DNA of 32,457 nt from positions 1 through 32,457 of the forward strand of contig VXSK01000015.1 of NCBI GenBank assembly GCA_009838035.1, given 5' to 3'. The notes under the pieces are model-generated. The model had not been told where the DNA came from and made no database searches. It worked only from the letters and a program-made list of their open reading frames with translations. Source of the stretch: Gammaproteobacteria bacterium (GTDB lineage Bacteria > Pseudomonadota > Gammaproteobacteria > Steroidobacterales > Foliamicaceae). Shown in pieces: positions 8,427 to 17,352 of this stretch. Both the position numbers and the translations under genes were made by a program. How positions within the stretch are numbered: position 1 is the first letter of the stretch; each line of letters starts with the position of its first letter.

Positions 8427-10129
8427 CAGGCGCGGCCGTAGGCGTCTTCGAAGCGCTCGATGTCGTCCTCGCCCAGGTAGTCGCCCAATTGCACTTCCAC
8501 CAGCTCCGCGGGCTCGTCTCCGGGATTGTGGATACGGTGCACGGCGCCCAGCGGGATCAGGATGTGATCGCCGATCCTCAGGGAGTGGCTCTCGCCGTCA
8601 CGTTCGGCCACCGGCGCGCCGCTGACGACCACCCAGTGCTCTTCCCGGCGGCGATGGCGCTGCAGCGACAGCGTCTCGCCGGGCAGGACACGCAGCCGTT
8701 TGACCTGATAGCCCTCGCCCTGCCCCAGCCCCTCGAAACTGCCCCAGGGACGAAACACTTCTTCGCCCACCGGATGCACGCCGGAGCCGTTATCCCGGGC
8801 AATCCGTTCGCCGCGGCCGATGCCGAAGTACCGGAAGCCCTTGTTCTTCATCACGTCCGGTGAATACAGGTTGCGCCCGTCAAAAATCACCGGCTGCCGG
8901 AGTCGTTCCCGGAGCTTGTCGAAGTCCGGCGAACGGAACTGCGGCCATTCGGTCACGATCGCCAGCGCGTCCGCTCCCCGAACCGCTTCGCCGGCACTGG
9001 GTGCATACTCCAGGCCCTCGCGCTCGCCCAGCAGCGAATTGCAGCGCTCGACCGCTACCGGGTCATATGCGCGCACGCGCGCACCCTGAGATAGCAGGAA
9101 TTCGATCAGCGCCAGACTGGGCGCCTCGCGCATATCGTCGGTGCCCGGCTTGAAGGACAGGCCCCATAGCGCGATCAGGCGGCCGGCAAGAGTGTCGCCG
9201 AAATGAGCCTGGATCTTTTGTCCCAGCAGGGATTTCTGGCGCTCGTTGACGCGCGTTACCGCTTCGACGATCTCCGCGCGGTAGCCATTCTCACGCGCGG
9301 TGCGGGCCAGCGCCGCGGTGTCCTTGGGCAGGCAGGAACCGCCGTAGCCGCTACCGGCGTAAAGGTAGTTGTAGCCGATGCGCTTGTCCGCCCCCACCCC
9401 GGCGCGCACCTGCTCGATGTCCGCGCCTACCAGCTCCGCAAGGCCGGCCAGTTCGTTGATGAAGCTGATTCGCGTGGCCAGCATGGCGTTTGCCGCGTAC
9501 TTGGTCAGTTCGGCCGATTCGCGATCCATTACCAGCAGTCGGTCACGCTTGCGATGAAACGGCGCGAACAAGGCGCTCAAGATTTCGATTGCTCTTTGGC
9601 TTTTTGTGCCCACGAGGATGCGCTCAGGGTGCATGAAGTCAGAAACGGCCGCCCCGCCCTTCAGGAACTCCGGGTTCGACACCACGTCATATTCGTGGTT
9701 TACCGCGCGCTCGGCCAATGCGGCGGCGATGCGCTTGTCCGCCTCCGCGCAAGTCCCGACCGGCACGGTCGACTTGCAGGCCACCAGGCGATAGCCGGGC
9801 ATGTGGGCGGCGATCGACCCGGCAACGGCAAACACCTGTCTGAGATCCGCTTCGCCGTTGCCGCCCGGCGGCGTGCTCACCGCTATGAACTGCACCTCGC
9901 CGTGTTCCACGCCCTCGCGGACATCGGCGCTGAACATGAGCCGGCCGGAGTCGAGATTTCTGCGCACCAGGTCCTCGAGTCCAGGCTCGTGGATGTGCAG
10001 ATCGCCTTTGCGGAGGCGCTCGACGGCGGTGCTGTCGATGTCCAGGCAAATCACGCTCACGCCGGTCTCGGCGAAGCAGGCGCCGGTCACAAGGCCGACG
10101 TAACCGCAACCGTGAACTGTGATCTTCAT
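8426..10129 (-). CDS. UDP-glucose 6-dehydrogenase fused to type II mannose-6-phosphate isomerase cupin
   Basis: A single 567-codon frame with two enzyme modules. Residues 1 to about 435 form an NAD-dependent nucleotide-sugar dehydrogenase: Rossmann start MKITVHGCGYVGLVTG, CKSTVPVGT, NPEFLKGGAAVSDF, ELTKYAANAMLAT, and GSGYGGSCLPKDT with the catalytic Cys. The overall pattern fits UDP-glucose dehydrogenase better than GDP-mannose dehydrogenase. From about residue 450 a cupin follows (FRPWGSFEGL, PGETLSLQRH, EEHWVVVSG, HRIHNPGDEP, YLGEDDIERFED). It closely resembles the C-terminal isomerase domain of ManC/AlgA proteins. The cupin ligands Q-x-H, E and the late H are present, but a run that I recall as HHHR in relatives reads HRRR. 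A Gly replaces a Glu usual after FLK. It lies between pgi and phosphomannomutase, consistent with one precursor pathway. No internal stop or frameshift is seen at the junction. Confidence 0.92.
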   Translation of the reverse strand: MKITVHGCGYVGLVTGACFAETGVSVICLDIDSTAVERLRKGDLHIHEPGLEDLVRRNLDSGRLMFSADVREGVEHGEVQFIAVSTPPGGNGEADLRQVFAVAGSIAAHMPGYRLVACKSTVPVGTCAEADKRIAAALAERAVNHEYDVVSNPEFLKGGAAVSDFMHPERILVGTKSQRAIEILSALFAPFHRKRDRLLVMDRESAELTKYAANAMLATRISFINELAGLAELVGADIEQVRAGVGADKRIGYNYLYAGSGYGGSCLPKDTAALARTARENGYRAEIVEAVTRVNERQKSLLGQKIQAHFGDTLAGRLIALWGLSFKPGTDDMREAPSLALIEFLLSQGARVRAYDPVAVERCNSLLGEREGLEYAPSAGEAVRGADALAIVTEWPQFRSPDFDKLRERLRQPVIFDGRNLYSPDVMKNKGFRYFGIGRGERIARDNGSGVHPVGEEVFRPWGSFEGLGQGEGYQVKRLRVLPGETLSLQRHRRREEHWVVVSGAPVAERDGESHSLRIGDHILIPLGAVHRIHNPGDEPAELVEVQLGDYLGEDDIERFEDAYGRA

Positions 10130-10182
10130 GATTCTGCTATTTTAGGCAGGGCGCATTACGTCTCGATTGCAACCGTCCGGTC

Positions 10183-11682
10183 TCAGTCGTCGAGCAATTC
10201 GGCCAACGGCGGCTTCGTGCGTGGATCGGCGGCGAGGCGCTTGGCGTGTTCCACGCCCCACTGATCGAACGGGTTGACGCCCAGCAGCGTCGCCTGGACG
10301 AAGACCTTGTGTTCGTACAGCGCGATCAATGCGCCCAGATGCCGGGGATCGAGCCTTTCGAGCAACACTATGTTCGAGGAGCGGCCGCCAGGCAAAGCCT
10401 TGTGCGCCGCCAGGGGATCGGAAGCGATCTCGTTCTGCGGCAGACCGCGCGCCAGGGCCTCGGCTTGCGCCAGCAACTGGCGCAGCGCTTCCGAGTACAT
10501 GCGCGGATAGGCCCCGCCGCCGTCCCGCACGGCGATAAAGTCTGCGCTTGACGCGCGAGCGCCCTGCTGCGCCCATTGCATGATCGAGTGTTGCGCGCTC
10601 GAACCGGTTACCCCCAGCAAGGCCGCCACACCCTTGCCCTTGATCGGGCTGCCGTGCGCGTCGGTGCTCTTGCCGAGACTCTCCATTTCCAGTTGCTGCA
10701 GATAGGCCGGCAACCATTTCAGGCGCGCGTCGTACGGGAGCAGGAGTTGGGTCGAGCTCTCCAGCAAGGACTGGTTCCAGAACGCAAGAAGGCCCATCAG
10801 CACAGGCATATTGCGTTCGAGGGGAGTTTCAAGAAAATGCCGGTCCATCCAGCGGCCGCCGTCAAGAAACTCGTTCATGCAGGCGGACCCGAGCGAGAGC
10901 CAGGGGCTCAAGCCGGCGGCCGACCAGACTGAATAGCGCCCGCCTACCGTGTCCGGCATCAGAAACGCCATTTCCGGCGCGATCCCCCAGGCTGCCATGG
11001 CCTCGGCGTTGGCGGAAACGGCGGAGAAATGGCGCGCCGGGGCGTCTTTGCCGAGCGCGGCTGTCAGCCAGTGGCGCGCCGAGTACGCATTGGCGAGTGT
11101 TTCCGCGGTCGAGAAGCTCTTCGAGCACACCACGAACAGCGTCTCCGCGGGGTCGCTCCGCGACAGCGCCCGCTCGAGCTCGACGCCGTCCATCTCCGCC
11201 ACGAAATCCACCGGTCTGGACTTTTCGTTACCCAGTGCCGAGCACAGCAGCCGCACGCCCAGGTCCGAGCCCCCGATTCCGATATTGACCACCCGCGTCA
11301 GCGGCCTGCCCCCGGCGCCCGGCACCTCGCCGGCTCGGAATCGCCGGGCGAACGCGACCACTCGCTCCCGCTGCTCGGCCAGCAGCGCATTTCCCGGCTT
11401 CGCGGAACGCGCCTCCGGATGCAGTGCGGCGCGATTCTCGCTTGGGTTGACGACCTCGCCCGCGAACAGCGCCGCCCGTGCGGCCTCAAGCCCACACGCC
11501 CGAGCCAGCGCCGTGAGAAGTCCGGGCGTCTCGCCGTTCAGCCTTTGGCGGCTGTAATCAAGCAGCAGTCCGGCCCCGGCAGGGCCGTCGCTGCGCAGGG
11601 AAAAGTCCGCGAACCGGTCCGGCTCATCCAGCAGTTCACCCAGCCGCCATTCACGCGCTTTCCCCGCGTGCTGTACCAGCAC
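10183..11682 (-). CDS. pgi: Glucose-6-phosphate isomerase
   Basis: A cytoplasmic enzyme interconverting glucose-6-phosphate and fructose-6-phosphate. The 499-residue frame has the sugar-phosphate binding signature VNIGIGGSDLGVRLL near residue 155, the SIS-type segment FVVCSKSFSTAETLAN near 205, GGRYSVWSAAGL near 245, and the C-terminal PGI signature GVNPFDQWGVEHAK near 470. Its length is close to the shorter gammaproteobacterial PGIs. The GTG at 11682 is the only canonical start available, but the frame stays open for 14 more codons, and the residues just upstream (SSPQWDVLVQH) look like a normal PGI N-terminus, so the true start may lie a little upstream. It falls between nhaB and the dehydrogenase-isomerase fusion, all on one strand with short gaps, feeding fructose-6-phosphate to the isomerase domain. 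Confidence 0.95.
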   Translation of the reverse strand: MLVQHAGKAREWRLGELLDEPDRFADFSLRSDGPAGAGLLLDYSRQRLNGETPGLLTALARACGLEAARAALFAGEVVNPSENRAALHPEARSAKPGNALLAEQRERVVAFARRFRAGEVPGAGGRPLTRVVNIGIGGSDLGVRLLCSALGNEKSRPVDFVAEMDGVELERALSRSDPAETLFVVCSKSFSTAETLANAYSARHWLTAALGKDAPARHFSAVSANAEAMAAWGIAPEMAFLMPDTVGGRYSVWSAAGLSPWLSLGSACMNEFLDGGRWMDRHFLETPLERNMPVLMGLLAFWNQSLLESSTQLLLPYDARLKWLPAYLQQLEMESLGKSTDAHGSPIKGKGVAALLGVTGSSAQHSIMQWAQQGARASSADFIAVRDGGGAYPRMYSEALRQLLAQAEALARGLPQNEIASDPLAAHKALPGGRSSNIVLLERLDPRHLGALIALYEHKVFVQATLLGVNPFDQWGVEHAKRLAADPRTKPPLAELLDD

Positions 11683-11733
11683 GTCCCATTGGGGCGAGGA
11701 AGCCGGTTCCCGGGGTATGTGCGGCTACCCCGT

Positions 11734-13275
11734 TTACAGGAGGTAGATGATGGCGAGCAAACCCGTAACGGTCATCGTGATCGTATACGGCAGCGCCATC
11801 AGCACCATGCGCAGGTAACTCAGGCGGATTGCCGGCGCCAACGCGGTAGTCAGCAGGAACAGGAAGGCCGCCTGTCCGTTCGGCGTGCCCACACTGGGAA
11901 TATTGGTGCCGGTATTGATGGCCACGACCAGCAGCTCGAACTGAGCGCGGTCGATCAGCCCGTCGAACAACGCCTGCTTGACTTCGGCGATATACACCGT
12001 GGCCACGAACACGTTGTCGCTGATCAACGACAGGACTCCGTTGGCCAGGTACATGATCGCGAGCTGCTCGGTCCCGTCGCGGGTAAAGATCAGGTCGGTT
12101 ACCGGCTTGAAGAGTTTCTGGTCGTAAATGACCGCGACGATGCCGAAAAAGACTACCAGCAGTGCGGTAAACGGCAGCGCCTCCTGAAAGGCCTTGCCGA
12201 GTCGATGCTCTTCCGTGACTCCGGAAAAAGCCGTGGCGAGCACGATGATCATCAGGCCGATCAGGCCCACTTCGGTGTGGTGAAGCTGATGCAGACTCAG
12301 GGCGACGATCAGAATGACGGCCGCGCCGCCCTGAGCCACCAATGCGGCATTCTGCCTTGGAGTGCGGCGCTCGGACGCCTCGCGGTCGTAACGCTCGAGG
12401 ACCTCGCGCACCGCGGGGCTGAGCTTGACGCCGTAACCGAACCGGCCGCTCAATTCCAACAACGCACAGGTCAGAAGGCCCACGAACAGCACGGGCATGG
12501 TCACCGGCGACATGTTCACGAAGAACTGGCCGAAATTCCATCCGGCCTCGCCGAAAGCGCGGCCCGCCTCCTTGGCCAGGAGAAGGTTTTGCGGCTCGCC
12601 GACCAGTGTCGTGACGCCGCCCAGCGCGGTGCCCACCGCGGCATGCATCATCAGGCCGCGCAGGAAGGCCCGGAACTGGCGCAGTTCCGCCATCTTCTCG
12701 TCCGGAACCTGCGAGTCGTCGGTCAATCGTTCGGCAACCTCGCCCGCCTTGAGGCCGCAAGAAACGGAGTGGTAGATGCGGTAAAAACCGATCGCTACCG
12801 AAATGATCACTGCCGTAACGGTCAGCGCGTCCAGATACGCCGACAGCACTGCCGCGGTGGCGCTGAAGAGTAGCGAGAGCAGCAGCCGGGAGCGCACGCC
12901 CAGGAGAATGCGGGTGAAGACGTAGAGCAGCATTTCCTTCAAGAAGAAGATGCCCGCCACCATGAAGATCATCAGCAGGATGACCGGGAAGTTGTCCAGC
13001 GTCTTGGTGTACAGCGTTTCCGGCGAGGTCATGCCCATCAGGACCGCCTGTATCGCCAGCAGCCCGCCCGGCTGCAATGGATAGCAGCGCAGCGCCATCG
13101 CCAGTGTGAATATGAACTGCAGCACCAGCACCCAGCCCGCAATGAATTCGCCGCCCGGCAGTAGGAACCACAGGATCGGGTTGACGATCAGAAACGCGAT
13201 GATCGTCTGCTTGTACCAGCGGGGCGAATCGCCCAAAAAGTTTTGTGCAAATGCTGACCGAATTGACTGCGCCAC
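11734..13275 (-). CDS. nhaB: Na+/H+ antiporter NhaB
   Basis: An inner-membrane sodium/proton antiporter involved in sodium extrusion and pH balance; 513 residues, matching the family. The N-terminus ([17 protein letters not shown]) and the segments [32 protein letters not shown] near residue 150, and [14 protein letters not shown] near 225 are characteristic of NhaB. About twelve hydrophobic helices can be recognised. A good ATG lies about 45 bases after the dnaQ stop. It is followed after about 50 bases by pgi on the same strand. Sodium export fits with the two SSS and one DAACS cotransporters in the window, which would bring ions in, although this is context only. Confidence 0.95.
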   Translation of the reverse strand: MAQSIRSAFAQNFLGDSPRWYKQTIIAFLIVNPILWFLLPGGEFIAGWVLVLQFIFTLAMALRCYPLQPGGLLAIQAVLMGMTSPETLYTKTLDNFPVILLMIFMVAGIFFLKEMLLYVFTRILLGVRSRLLLSLLFSATAAVLSAYLDALTVTAVIISVAIGFYRIYHSVSCGLKAGEVAERLTDDSQVPDEKMAELRQFRAFLRGLMMHAAVGTALGGVTTLVGEPQNLLLAKEAGRAFGEAGWNFGQFFVNMSPVTMPVLFVGLLTCALLELSGRFGYGVKLSPAVREVLERYDREASERRTPRQNAALVAQGGAAVILIVALSLHQLHHTEVGLIGLMIIVLATAFSGVTEEHRLGKAFQEALPFTALLVVFFGIVAVIYDQKLFKPVTDLIFTRDGTEQLAIMYLANGVLSLISDNVFVATVYIAEVKQALFDGLIDRAQFELLVVAINTGTNIPSVGTPNGQAAFLFLLTTALAPAIRLSYLRMVLMALPYTITMTVTGLLAIIYLL

Positions 13276-13320
13276 GATTTTCTCCAGTTCGGCAAAAAGC
13301 CGGATTCTAATTCACGGAAA

Positions 13321-14022
13321 TCAGGTTTCCTTGAATTCCTTGAGCCAGGCGGCGCCCCGTTCGGATTTGGCGTCGATATTGCGCAACATTTTCTCGTGCG
13401 CCTCAAGGTCTTCGGCGCCCGGTTCAAAGCGGACCAACTCAAGGCCCTCGCGGTCGATGGCCCGCTTCGCGCCCCCGCTCGCCTCTTCGCTCATGCTGAG
13501 TTCGCCCTGCCCCATGGTCATGCGAAGCCACACGAAGGCCGTCAGGCGGGCGTCCTCCAATGCGTCGTGGTAGCCACGCTCGCTTGATGCGACGCCCAGA
13601 CGCAGGCTCAGCGCGTCTAGATTGTTGCGCCGCGACGGATAGCGCGCCCGCGCCATCTTCAGCGTGCAGGTCGAGTCGCAGATTTCTCCAAGCCGTTCCT
13701 TTCTTCGGGCTTTCTGAAGTTCCGCATCGAGAAACCCCAGGTCGAACTCAATGTTGTGCCCGAGCAGGTGGGCGCCGCGCACGAATGCAAGAAACTCTTC
13801 CGCAAGTTCCGCAAACTTCGGCTGACCCGCCACCTGGTGGTCTCTTATGCCGTGCACCCGGGAGGACTCCGCCGGGATGGTCCGCTGCGGGTCGATAAGC
13901 CGATGGAAATCGCGGCCGGTGAACTGCCGCTCGACCAGCTCCACGCAGCCGACGGAAATGACGCGGTCGCCCGAGTTCGGGTCCAGCCCGGTGGTTTCGA
14001 CGTCAACGGCAACGTGGCGCAC
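13321..14022 (-). CDS. dnaQ: DNA polymerase III epsilon subunit (3'-5' proofreading exonuclease)
   Basis: The proofreading subunit of the replicative polymerase. A DEDDh exonuclease domain fills the first ~175 residues: Exo I DVETTGLDP, Exo II GHNIEFDLGF, and Exo III HDALEDARL with the general-base His. The C-terminal tail beyond that is Glu/Ala-rich and ends AWLKEFKET; it corresponds to the segment that binds the alpha subunit. I chose the GTG at 14022 because it places six residues before the first catalytic motif, as in E. coli. A TTG at 14070 would add 16 residues and overlap rnhA; neither has a strong ribosome binding site. The rnhA-dnaQ pair is a common neighbourhood, but here the genes are co-directional rather than divergent as in E. 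coli. Confidence 0.94.
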   Translation of the reverse strand: MRHVAVDVETTGLDPNSGDRVISVGCVELVERQFTGRDFHRLIDPQRTIPAESSRVHGIRDHQVAGQPKFAELAEEFLAFVRGAHLLGHNIEFDLGFLDAELQKARRKERLGEICDSTCTLKMARARYPSRRNNLDALSLRLGVASSERGYHDALEDARLTAFVWLRMTMGQGELSMSEEASGGAKRAIDREGLELVRFEPGAEDLEAHEKMLRNIDAKSERGAAWLKEFKET

Positions 14023-14044
14023 GGTTCGTGTATCCAGCGACGAA

Positions 14045-14500
14045 TCAGGATTTCGCTGCGCCGGCAACAACGAGCGAGTTCATCGCCTCGCGAGCGAGCA
14101 TGTCCGCGCGCTCGTTGCCCGGATTGCCGGCGTGTCCGCGAACCCATCGCCACTCGACCGAATGGCGGGCGCAAATTTTGTCGAGATCGCGCCACAGGTC
14201 CTCGTTGCGCACCGGCTTCTTGTTCGCGGTCTTCCAACCGTTGCGCTTCCATTTGTCCAGCCAGCCCTTCATGCCCTTCTGCACGTAAGTGGAATCGGTA
14301 TGCAGAACAACCCGGCAGGGCCGCTTCAGGGCTTCGAGCGCGCGCAAGGCGGCGGTCAATTCCATCCGGTTGTTGGTGGTGTGCGGCTCCGCTCCGCTTA
14401 TCTCGCGCTCATGATTCCCCGCACGCAACAGGGCCGCCCAACCGCCGGGTCCCGGGTTGCCCGAGCAGGCGCCGTCGGTATAAATCTCCACCTGCTGCAC
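14045..14500 (-). CDS. rnhA: Ribonuclease HI
   Basis: Degrades the RNA strand of RNA-DNA hybrids such as R-loops and primers. The 151-residue protein shows all four acidic catalytic positions in context: [15 protein letters not shown] (Asp near 8), [14 protein letters not shown] (Glu near 46), [12 protein letters not shown] (Asp near 68) and [12 protein letters not shown] (Asp near 133). The basic substrate-binding helix region ([15 protein letters not shown]) is present, and [11 protein letters not shown] supplies the flexible catalytic His. The start is GTG at 14500; another GTG three codons later is possible. It diverges from fabI across 48 bases and lies just upstream of dnaQ on the same strand. 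Confidence 0.96.
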   Translation of the reverse strand: MQQVEIYTDGACSGNPGPGGWAALLRAGNHEREISGAEPHTTNNRMELTAALRALEALKRPCRVVLHTDSTYVQKGMKGWLDKWKRNGWKTANKKPVRNEDLWRDLDKICARHSVEWRWVRGHAGNPGNERADMLAREAMNSLVVAGAAKS

Positions 14501-14548
14501 GGGGACGGATTGTACCTTTCGGGCGAGCGGTGCCTGTAGAATCGCGCC

Positions 14549-15331
14549 ATGCCGATTCTGGAGGGAAAGCGGGCGCTGGTCGCCGGTATCGCGAGCAAGC
14601 GCTCGATAGCCTGGGGCATCGCCCGGAGTTTCCGCCGCGAGGGCGCGGAAGTCGCCCTGAGCGCACTACCGGGAAGAATGCTTGAGAGGGCCGAGGCCTT
14701 CGCGCCGGATATCGACGCTCCTTTCTGCCTCGGCATGGACGTCAGCAGCGACGAATCGATCGCGGAAGCCTTTGCGCAGTTGCAGGACTCCTGGCCGAGT
14801 CTCGACATCCTGGTCCATTCGATCGCTTTCGCGCCCGGCGACAACCTCAAGGGCGACTTTGCCGAAAGCGTGTCGCGGGAAGGCTTCCGGATTTCCCACG
14901 ATATATCCGCCTACAGCTTCGCCGCGCTGGCGCGCGCCGCCGCACCGCTGATGGCCGACGGCGGGGCGCTCCTGACCCTGTCGTATTCGGGCTCAACCCG
15001 TGCCGTGCAGAACTACAACGTCATGGGGCCCGCCAAGGCCAGCCTGGAAGCGGTAACGCGCGCCCTGGCCATGGACCTGGGCAAGAAAGGCATACGCGTC
15101 AATGCGCTGTCACCGGGACCGGTCAAGACGCTTTCGGCTGCCGGCATTCCGAACTTCCGCAAGATGCTGCACCACTACGAAACCTCCGCCCCGCTCCAGC
15201 GCAATGTGACGCTTGACGAAGTGGGCAACGCCGCCGTGTTCCTGTGCTCGGAGATGGCATCCGGCATTACCGGCGTCGTGCTGCAGGTCGACGCCGGCAT
15301 GGGCGCCGTCGGCCTCTCCTTCCCCGACTAG
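14549..15331 (+). CDS. fabI: Enoyl-[acyl-carrier-protein] reductase (FabI)
   Basis: A NAD(P)H-dependent enzyme that reduces the enoyl-ACP double bond in the last step of each fatty-acid elongation cycle. The 260-residue protein is a short-chain dehydrogenase of FabI type. It has the atypical nucleotide-binding start [32 protein letters not shown] near residue 90, then [20 protein letters not shown] near 145-163. In the last segment the two tyrosines and the lysine match the FabI Tyr-x6-Tyr-x6-Lys arrangement. [17 protein letters not shown] follows and carries the substrate-binding loop. The ATG at 14549 is only 48 bases from the rnhA start on the other strand. TAGAAT at 14537-14542 could be a -10 element, which would leave almost no leader. 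It ends facing the nitroreductase gene, with an inverted repeat between. Confidence 0.96.
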   Translation: MPILEGKRALVAGIASKRSIAWGIARSFRREGAEVALSALPGRMLERAEAFAPDIDAPFCLGMDVSSDESIAEAFAQLQDSWPSLDILVHSIAFAPGDNLKGDFAESVSREGFRISHDISAYSFAALARAAAPLMADGGALLTLSYSGSTRAVQNYNVMGPAKASLEAVTRALAMDLGKKGIRVNALSPGPVKTLSAAGIPNFRKMLHHYETSAPLQRNVTLDEVGNAAVFLCSEMASGITGVVLQVDAGMGAVGLSFPD

Positions 15332-15358
15332 CGCCACACCGCGCGCTAGCTAAAGCCG

Positions 15359-15447
15359 TGCGCATGCCTGCCCCTTCGCGGAGCGTAAAAGCAGGATAGC
15401 GATTCCGAGCCAAGGATGGCGCCTCCGCGACGGGGCAGGCATGCGCA
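15359..15447. repeat. 25-bp inverted repeat (39-bp spacer) between convergent genes
   Basis: Arms at 15359-15383 and 15423-15447 are reverse complements with a single mismatch; the core is GCATGCCTGCCCC paired with GGGGCAGGCATGC. The spacer has no reading frame. The element fills most of the 150-bp gap between fabI and the nitroreductase gene, which point at each other. It could be a bidirectional terminator or a REP/MITE-like mobile repeat; no second copy is present in this window. Confidence 0.8.
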
Positions 15448-15481
15448 TGGCGAAGGAAGCACGCCCCCATTGGAGGGAGCC

Positions 15482-16063
15482 CTAGGCGAGTTCGGTGAGG
15501 ATCTCGCCGACCGGCCGGCGCTTCTGCTCGGGAATGATCCGCGGATAGCCGATCGAGAAAAGGCCCACGACCATTTCGTCGTCCGGGCTCACACCCAGCA
15601 ATTCGTAGAACCGCTCGTCCCGCGTGACCGCCCCCGTGCTCCACTTGCACGCGACGCCGCCCTCCCACAGGCACAGCATGAAATTCTGTATCGCGCAGCA
15701 GCAGGCGCCGTAGTCCTCGCGCTCGCGAAAAGCGTCCTCCGTACGGCGGCAGGTCACCGCCATCCAGTGCGGTACCGCCTCCATAAGCTGGCGCCTCTTT
15801 TTCGCCGCACCGGCGCCGCGCTTGGCCAGCGTTAGCTCCGCGGCGATTTCGACGATTTCGCGCCCGGCGGCTGCGCCCAGAAGGAAAAACCGCCAGGGCT
15901 CGGTGAGATGGTGGTTCGGAGCCCAGCGCGCCGCGTCCACCGCCGACAGCAGCAGTTCTCGCGGCGGCGCCTCGGGCTTGAACAGGGCGACGGTGCGGCG
16001 TTCCCGCACCAGCCGCCGTCCCGGCGGCTCCTCCGGTTTCAGGCCTTGCCGCGAATCCGCCAT
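15482..16063 (-). CDS. Nitroreductase-family flavoprotein
   Basis: Probable FMN-dependent NAD(P)H oxidoreductase of the nitroreductase fold; the physiological substrate is unknown. The N-terminal RRTVALFKPEAPPRE matches the family's RRS/T-type opening that contacts FMN phosphate. AARWAPNHHLTEPWRFFLLG follows near residue 45. The central YGACCCAIQNFMLCLWEGGVACKW corresponds to the FMN/dimer region (given here only as a landmark near 115-140). GLFSIGYP near 170 is the usual C-terminal signature. I used the ATG at 16063, giving 193 residues and a plausible AGGA upstream. An ATG at 16126 would overlap the symporter gene by 88 bases. The chosen start overlaps the symporter's 3' end by 25 bases, so the two are probably co-translated. 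Confidence 0.88.
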   Translation of the reverse strand: MADSRQGLKPEEPPGRRLVRERRTVALFKPEAPPRELLLSAVDAARWAPNHHLTEPWRFFLLGAAAGREIVEIAAELTLAKRGAGAAKKRRQLMEAVPHWMAVTCRRTEDAFREREDYGACCCAIQNFMLCLWEGGVACKWSTGAVTRDERFYELLGVSPDDEMVVGLFSIGYPRIIPEQKRRPVGEILTELA

Positions 16064-17352
16064 GGCTTGTCCTGGCCCAGCACCCCGGTCTCTCCTTCCA
16101 TCCTGGCAATGGTTACGGCGCCGCAACTGTCGCCGAAGACGTTCACGGCGGTCCGCGACATGTCGAGTATGCGGTCAAACACGAATAGCACCCCGATCGC
16201 CTCGACCGGCAGGCCCACCGCCCCGAGGATCACCGCGATCGCGACGAATGAAGCCGCCGGGACCCCGGCCACGCCTATGGATGTCAAAAGCGCCGCGAAG
16301 ACGATCGTGAACTGCACGCCGAAGCCCAGTTCCAGGCCGTAGGCCTGGGCGATGAACATCACGGCAACGCATTCATACAGCGCCGTGCCGTCCATGTTCA
16401 CGGTGGCGCCCAGCGGCAGAACGAAGCCGGTGGTGCGGCTGGAGACCTTTGCGTTGTCCTCCACGCAACGCATCGTGATCGGCAGCGTGGCCGAAGACGA
16501 TGCGGTGGAGAACGCGGTCAGCAGCGCCGGCGCCATGGCCCGGTAGTGGCGCAGCGGGTTCACGCGCGCCACGAACGTCAGTATCAGCGGCATCACGAGG
16601 AGGAAATGAACCGCCAGGGCCGCCAGCACCGTGATCGAAAAGACCACCAATGGCCGCGCGGCGCCCAGCCCCACATTGGCGACCACCGCAGCGACCAGTC
16701 CGAAAACGCCGATCGGGGCAAACCGCATGACGAACCGGGTCACGCCCATCATCGCCTCGAAGCAGGCCTGCACGAAACCCGTGACCTGCTCGCGCCGCCC
16801 CTTCACAAGTTGGGAAATGAAGTAGCCGAACAGGATGCAGAAAACGATGACGCCCAGCATCTGGCCTTCGGCGGCGGCCATGACGATGTTCGGCGGAAAC
16901 ATCCGCAGGAACACCTGCGCAACGCCGCCCTCGGCGCCCGCCACGCGCGAGGCCACCTGCTCGGAATTGACCTCGAAATCCAGCAGCGCGCCCACGGCCA
17001 CCCCGTTGAGGACGCCGGGCTGCACCAGGTTGACGAGGGTCAGTCCCACCAGCACCGCGACCGTGGACGTGGCCAGGTAGTAGAGGACCGTCTTGCCGCC
17101 CAGCCGGCCAAGCGATCCCGGCCCGCCCAGGCCGGCGACGCCCGAAATGATCGACGTGGCGATCAGTGGCACGATCAGCATCTTCAGCGCGTTGAGGAAC
17201 AGCGTACCGATGTAGTCGTAGATGGAGTCGAACGTGACGCCGGGGAACAGTTCCGCGGTTTCGCCGCTGATCAGGCCGGCCACAACTCCGAGTGCGATGC
17301 CTGCGAATATCTGCGCGTACAAGGGCCAGCGAAGTGGATTCCATTGGGTCAT
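16039..17352 (-). CDS. Dicarboxylate/amino-acid:cation symporter (DAACS/SDF family)
   Basis: An inner-membrane secondary transporter of the glutamate/dicarboxylate family, taking up anionic amino acids or C4-dicarboxylates with Na+ or H+. The 437-residue protein shows FLNALKMLIVPLIATSIISG near residue 55, AFSTASSSATLPITM near 285 (the serine-rich hairpin 1) and LPLGATVNMDGTALYE near 315 with the family's NMDGT motif. A second hairpin region is VAGVPAASFVAIAVIL near 365. FDRILDMSRTAVNVFGDS near 395 carries the Asp and Arg/Asn substrate contacts. Its ATG overlaps the ppiD stop (ATGA), so it is translationally coupled to ppiD. Glutamate/aspartate and succinate-type substrates cannot be separated by eye. 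Confidence 0.94.
   Translation of the reverse strand: MTQWNPLRWPLYAQIFAGIALGVVAGLISGETAELFPGVTFDSIYDYIGTLFLNALKMLIVPLIATSIISGVAGLGGPGSLGRLGGKTVLYYLATSTVAVLVGLTLVNLVQPGVLNGVAVGALLDFEVNSEQVASRVAGAEGGVAQVFLRMFPPNIVMAAAEGQMLGVIVFCILFGYFISQLVKGRREQVTGFVQACFEAMMGVTRFVMRFAPIGVFGLVAAVVANVGLGAARPLVVFSITVLAALAVHFLLVMPLILTFVARVNPLRHYRAMAPALLTAFSTASSSATLPITMRCVEDNAKVSSRTTGFVLPLGATVNMDGTALYECVAVMFIAQAYGLELGFGVQFTIVFAALLTSIGVAGVPAASFVAIAVILGAVGLPVEAIGVLFVFDRILDMSRTAVNVFGDSCGAVTIARMEGETGVLGQDKPWRIRGKA

Noticed and set aside
11029..12873. 614-codon plus-strand open frame spanning pgi and nhaB
   Set aside because: It crosses two conserved antisense genes and shows no protein-like features.
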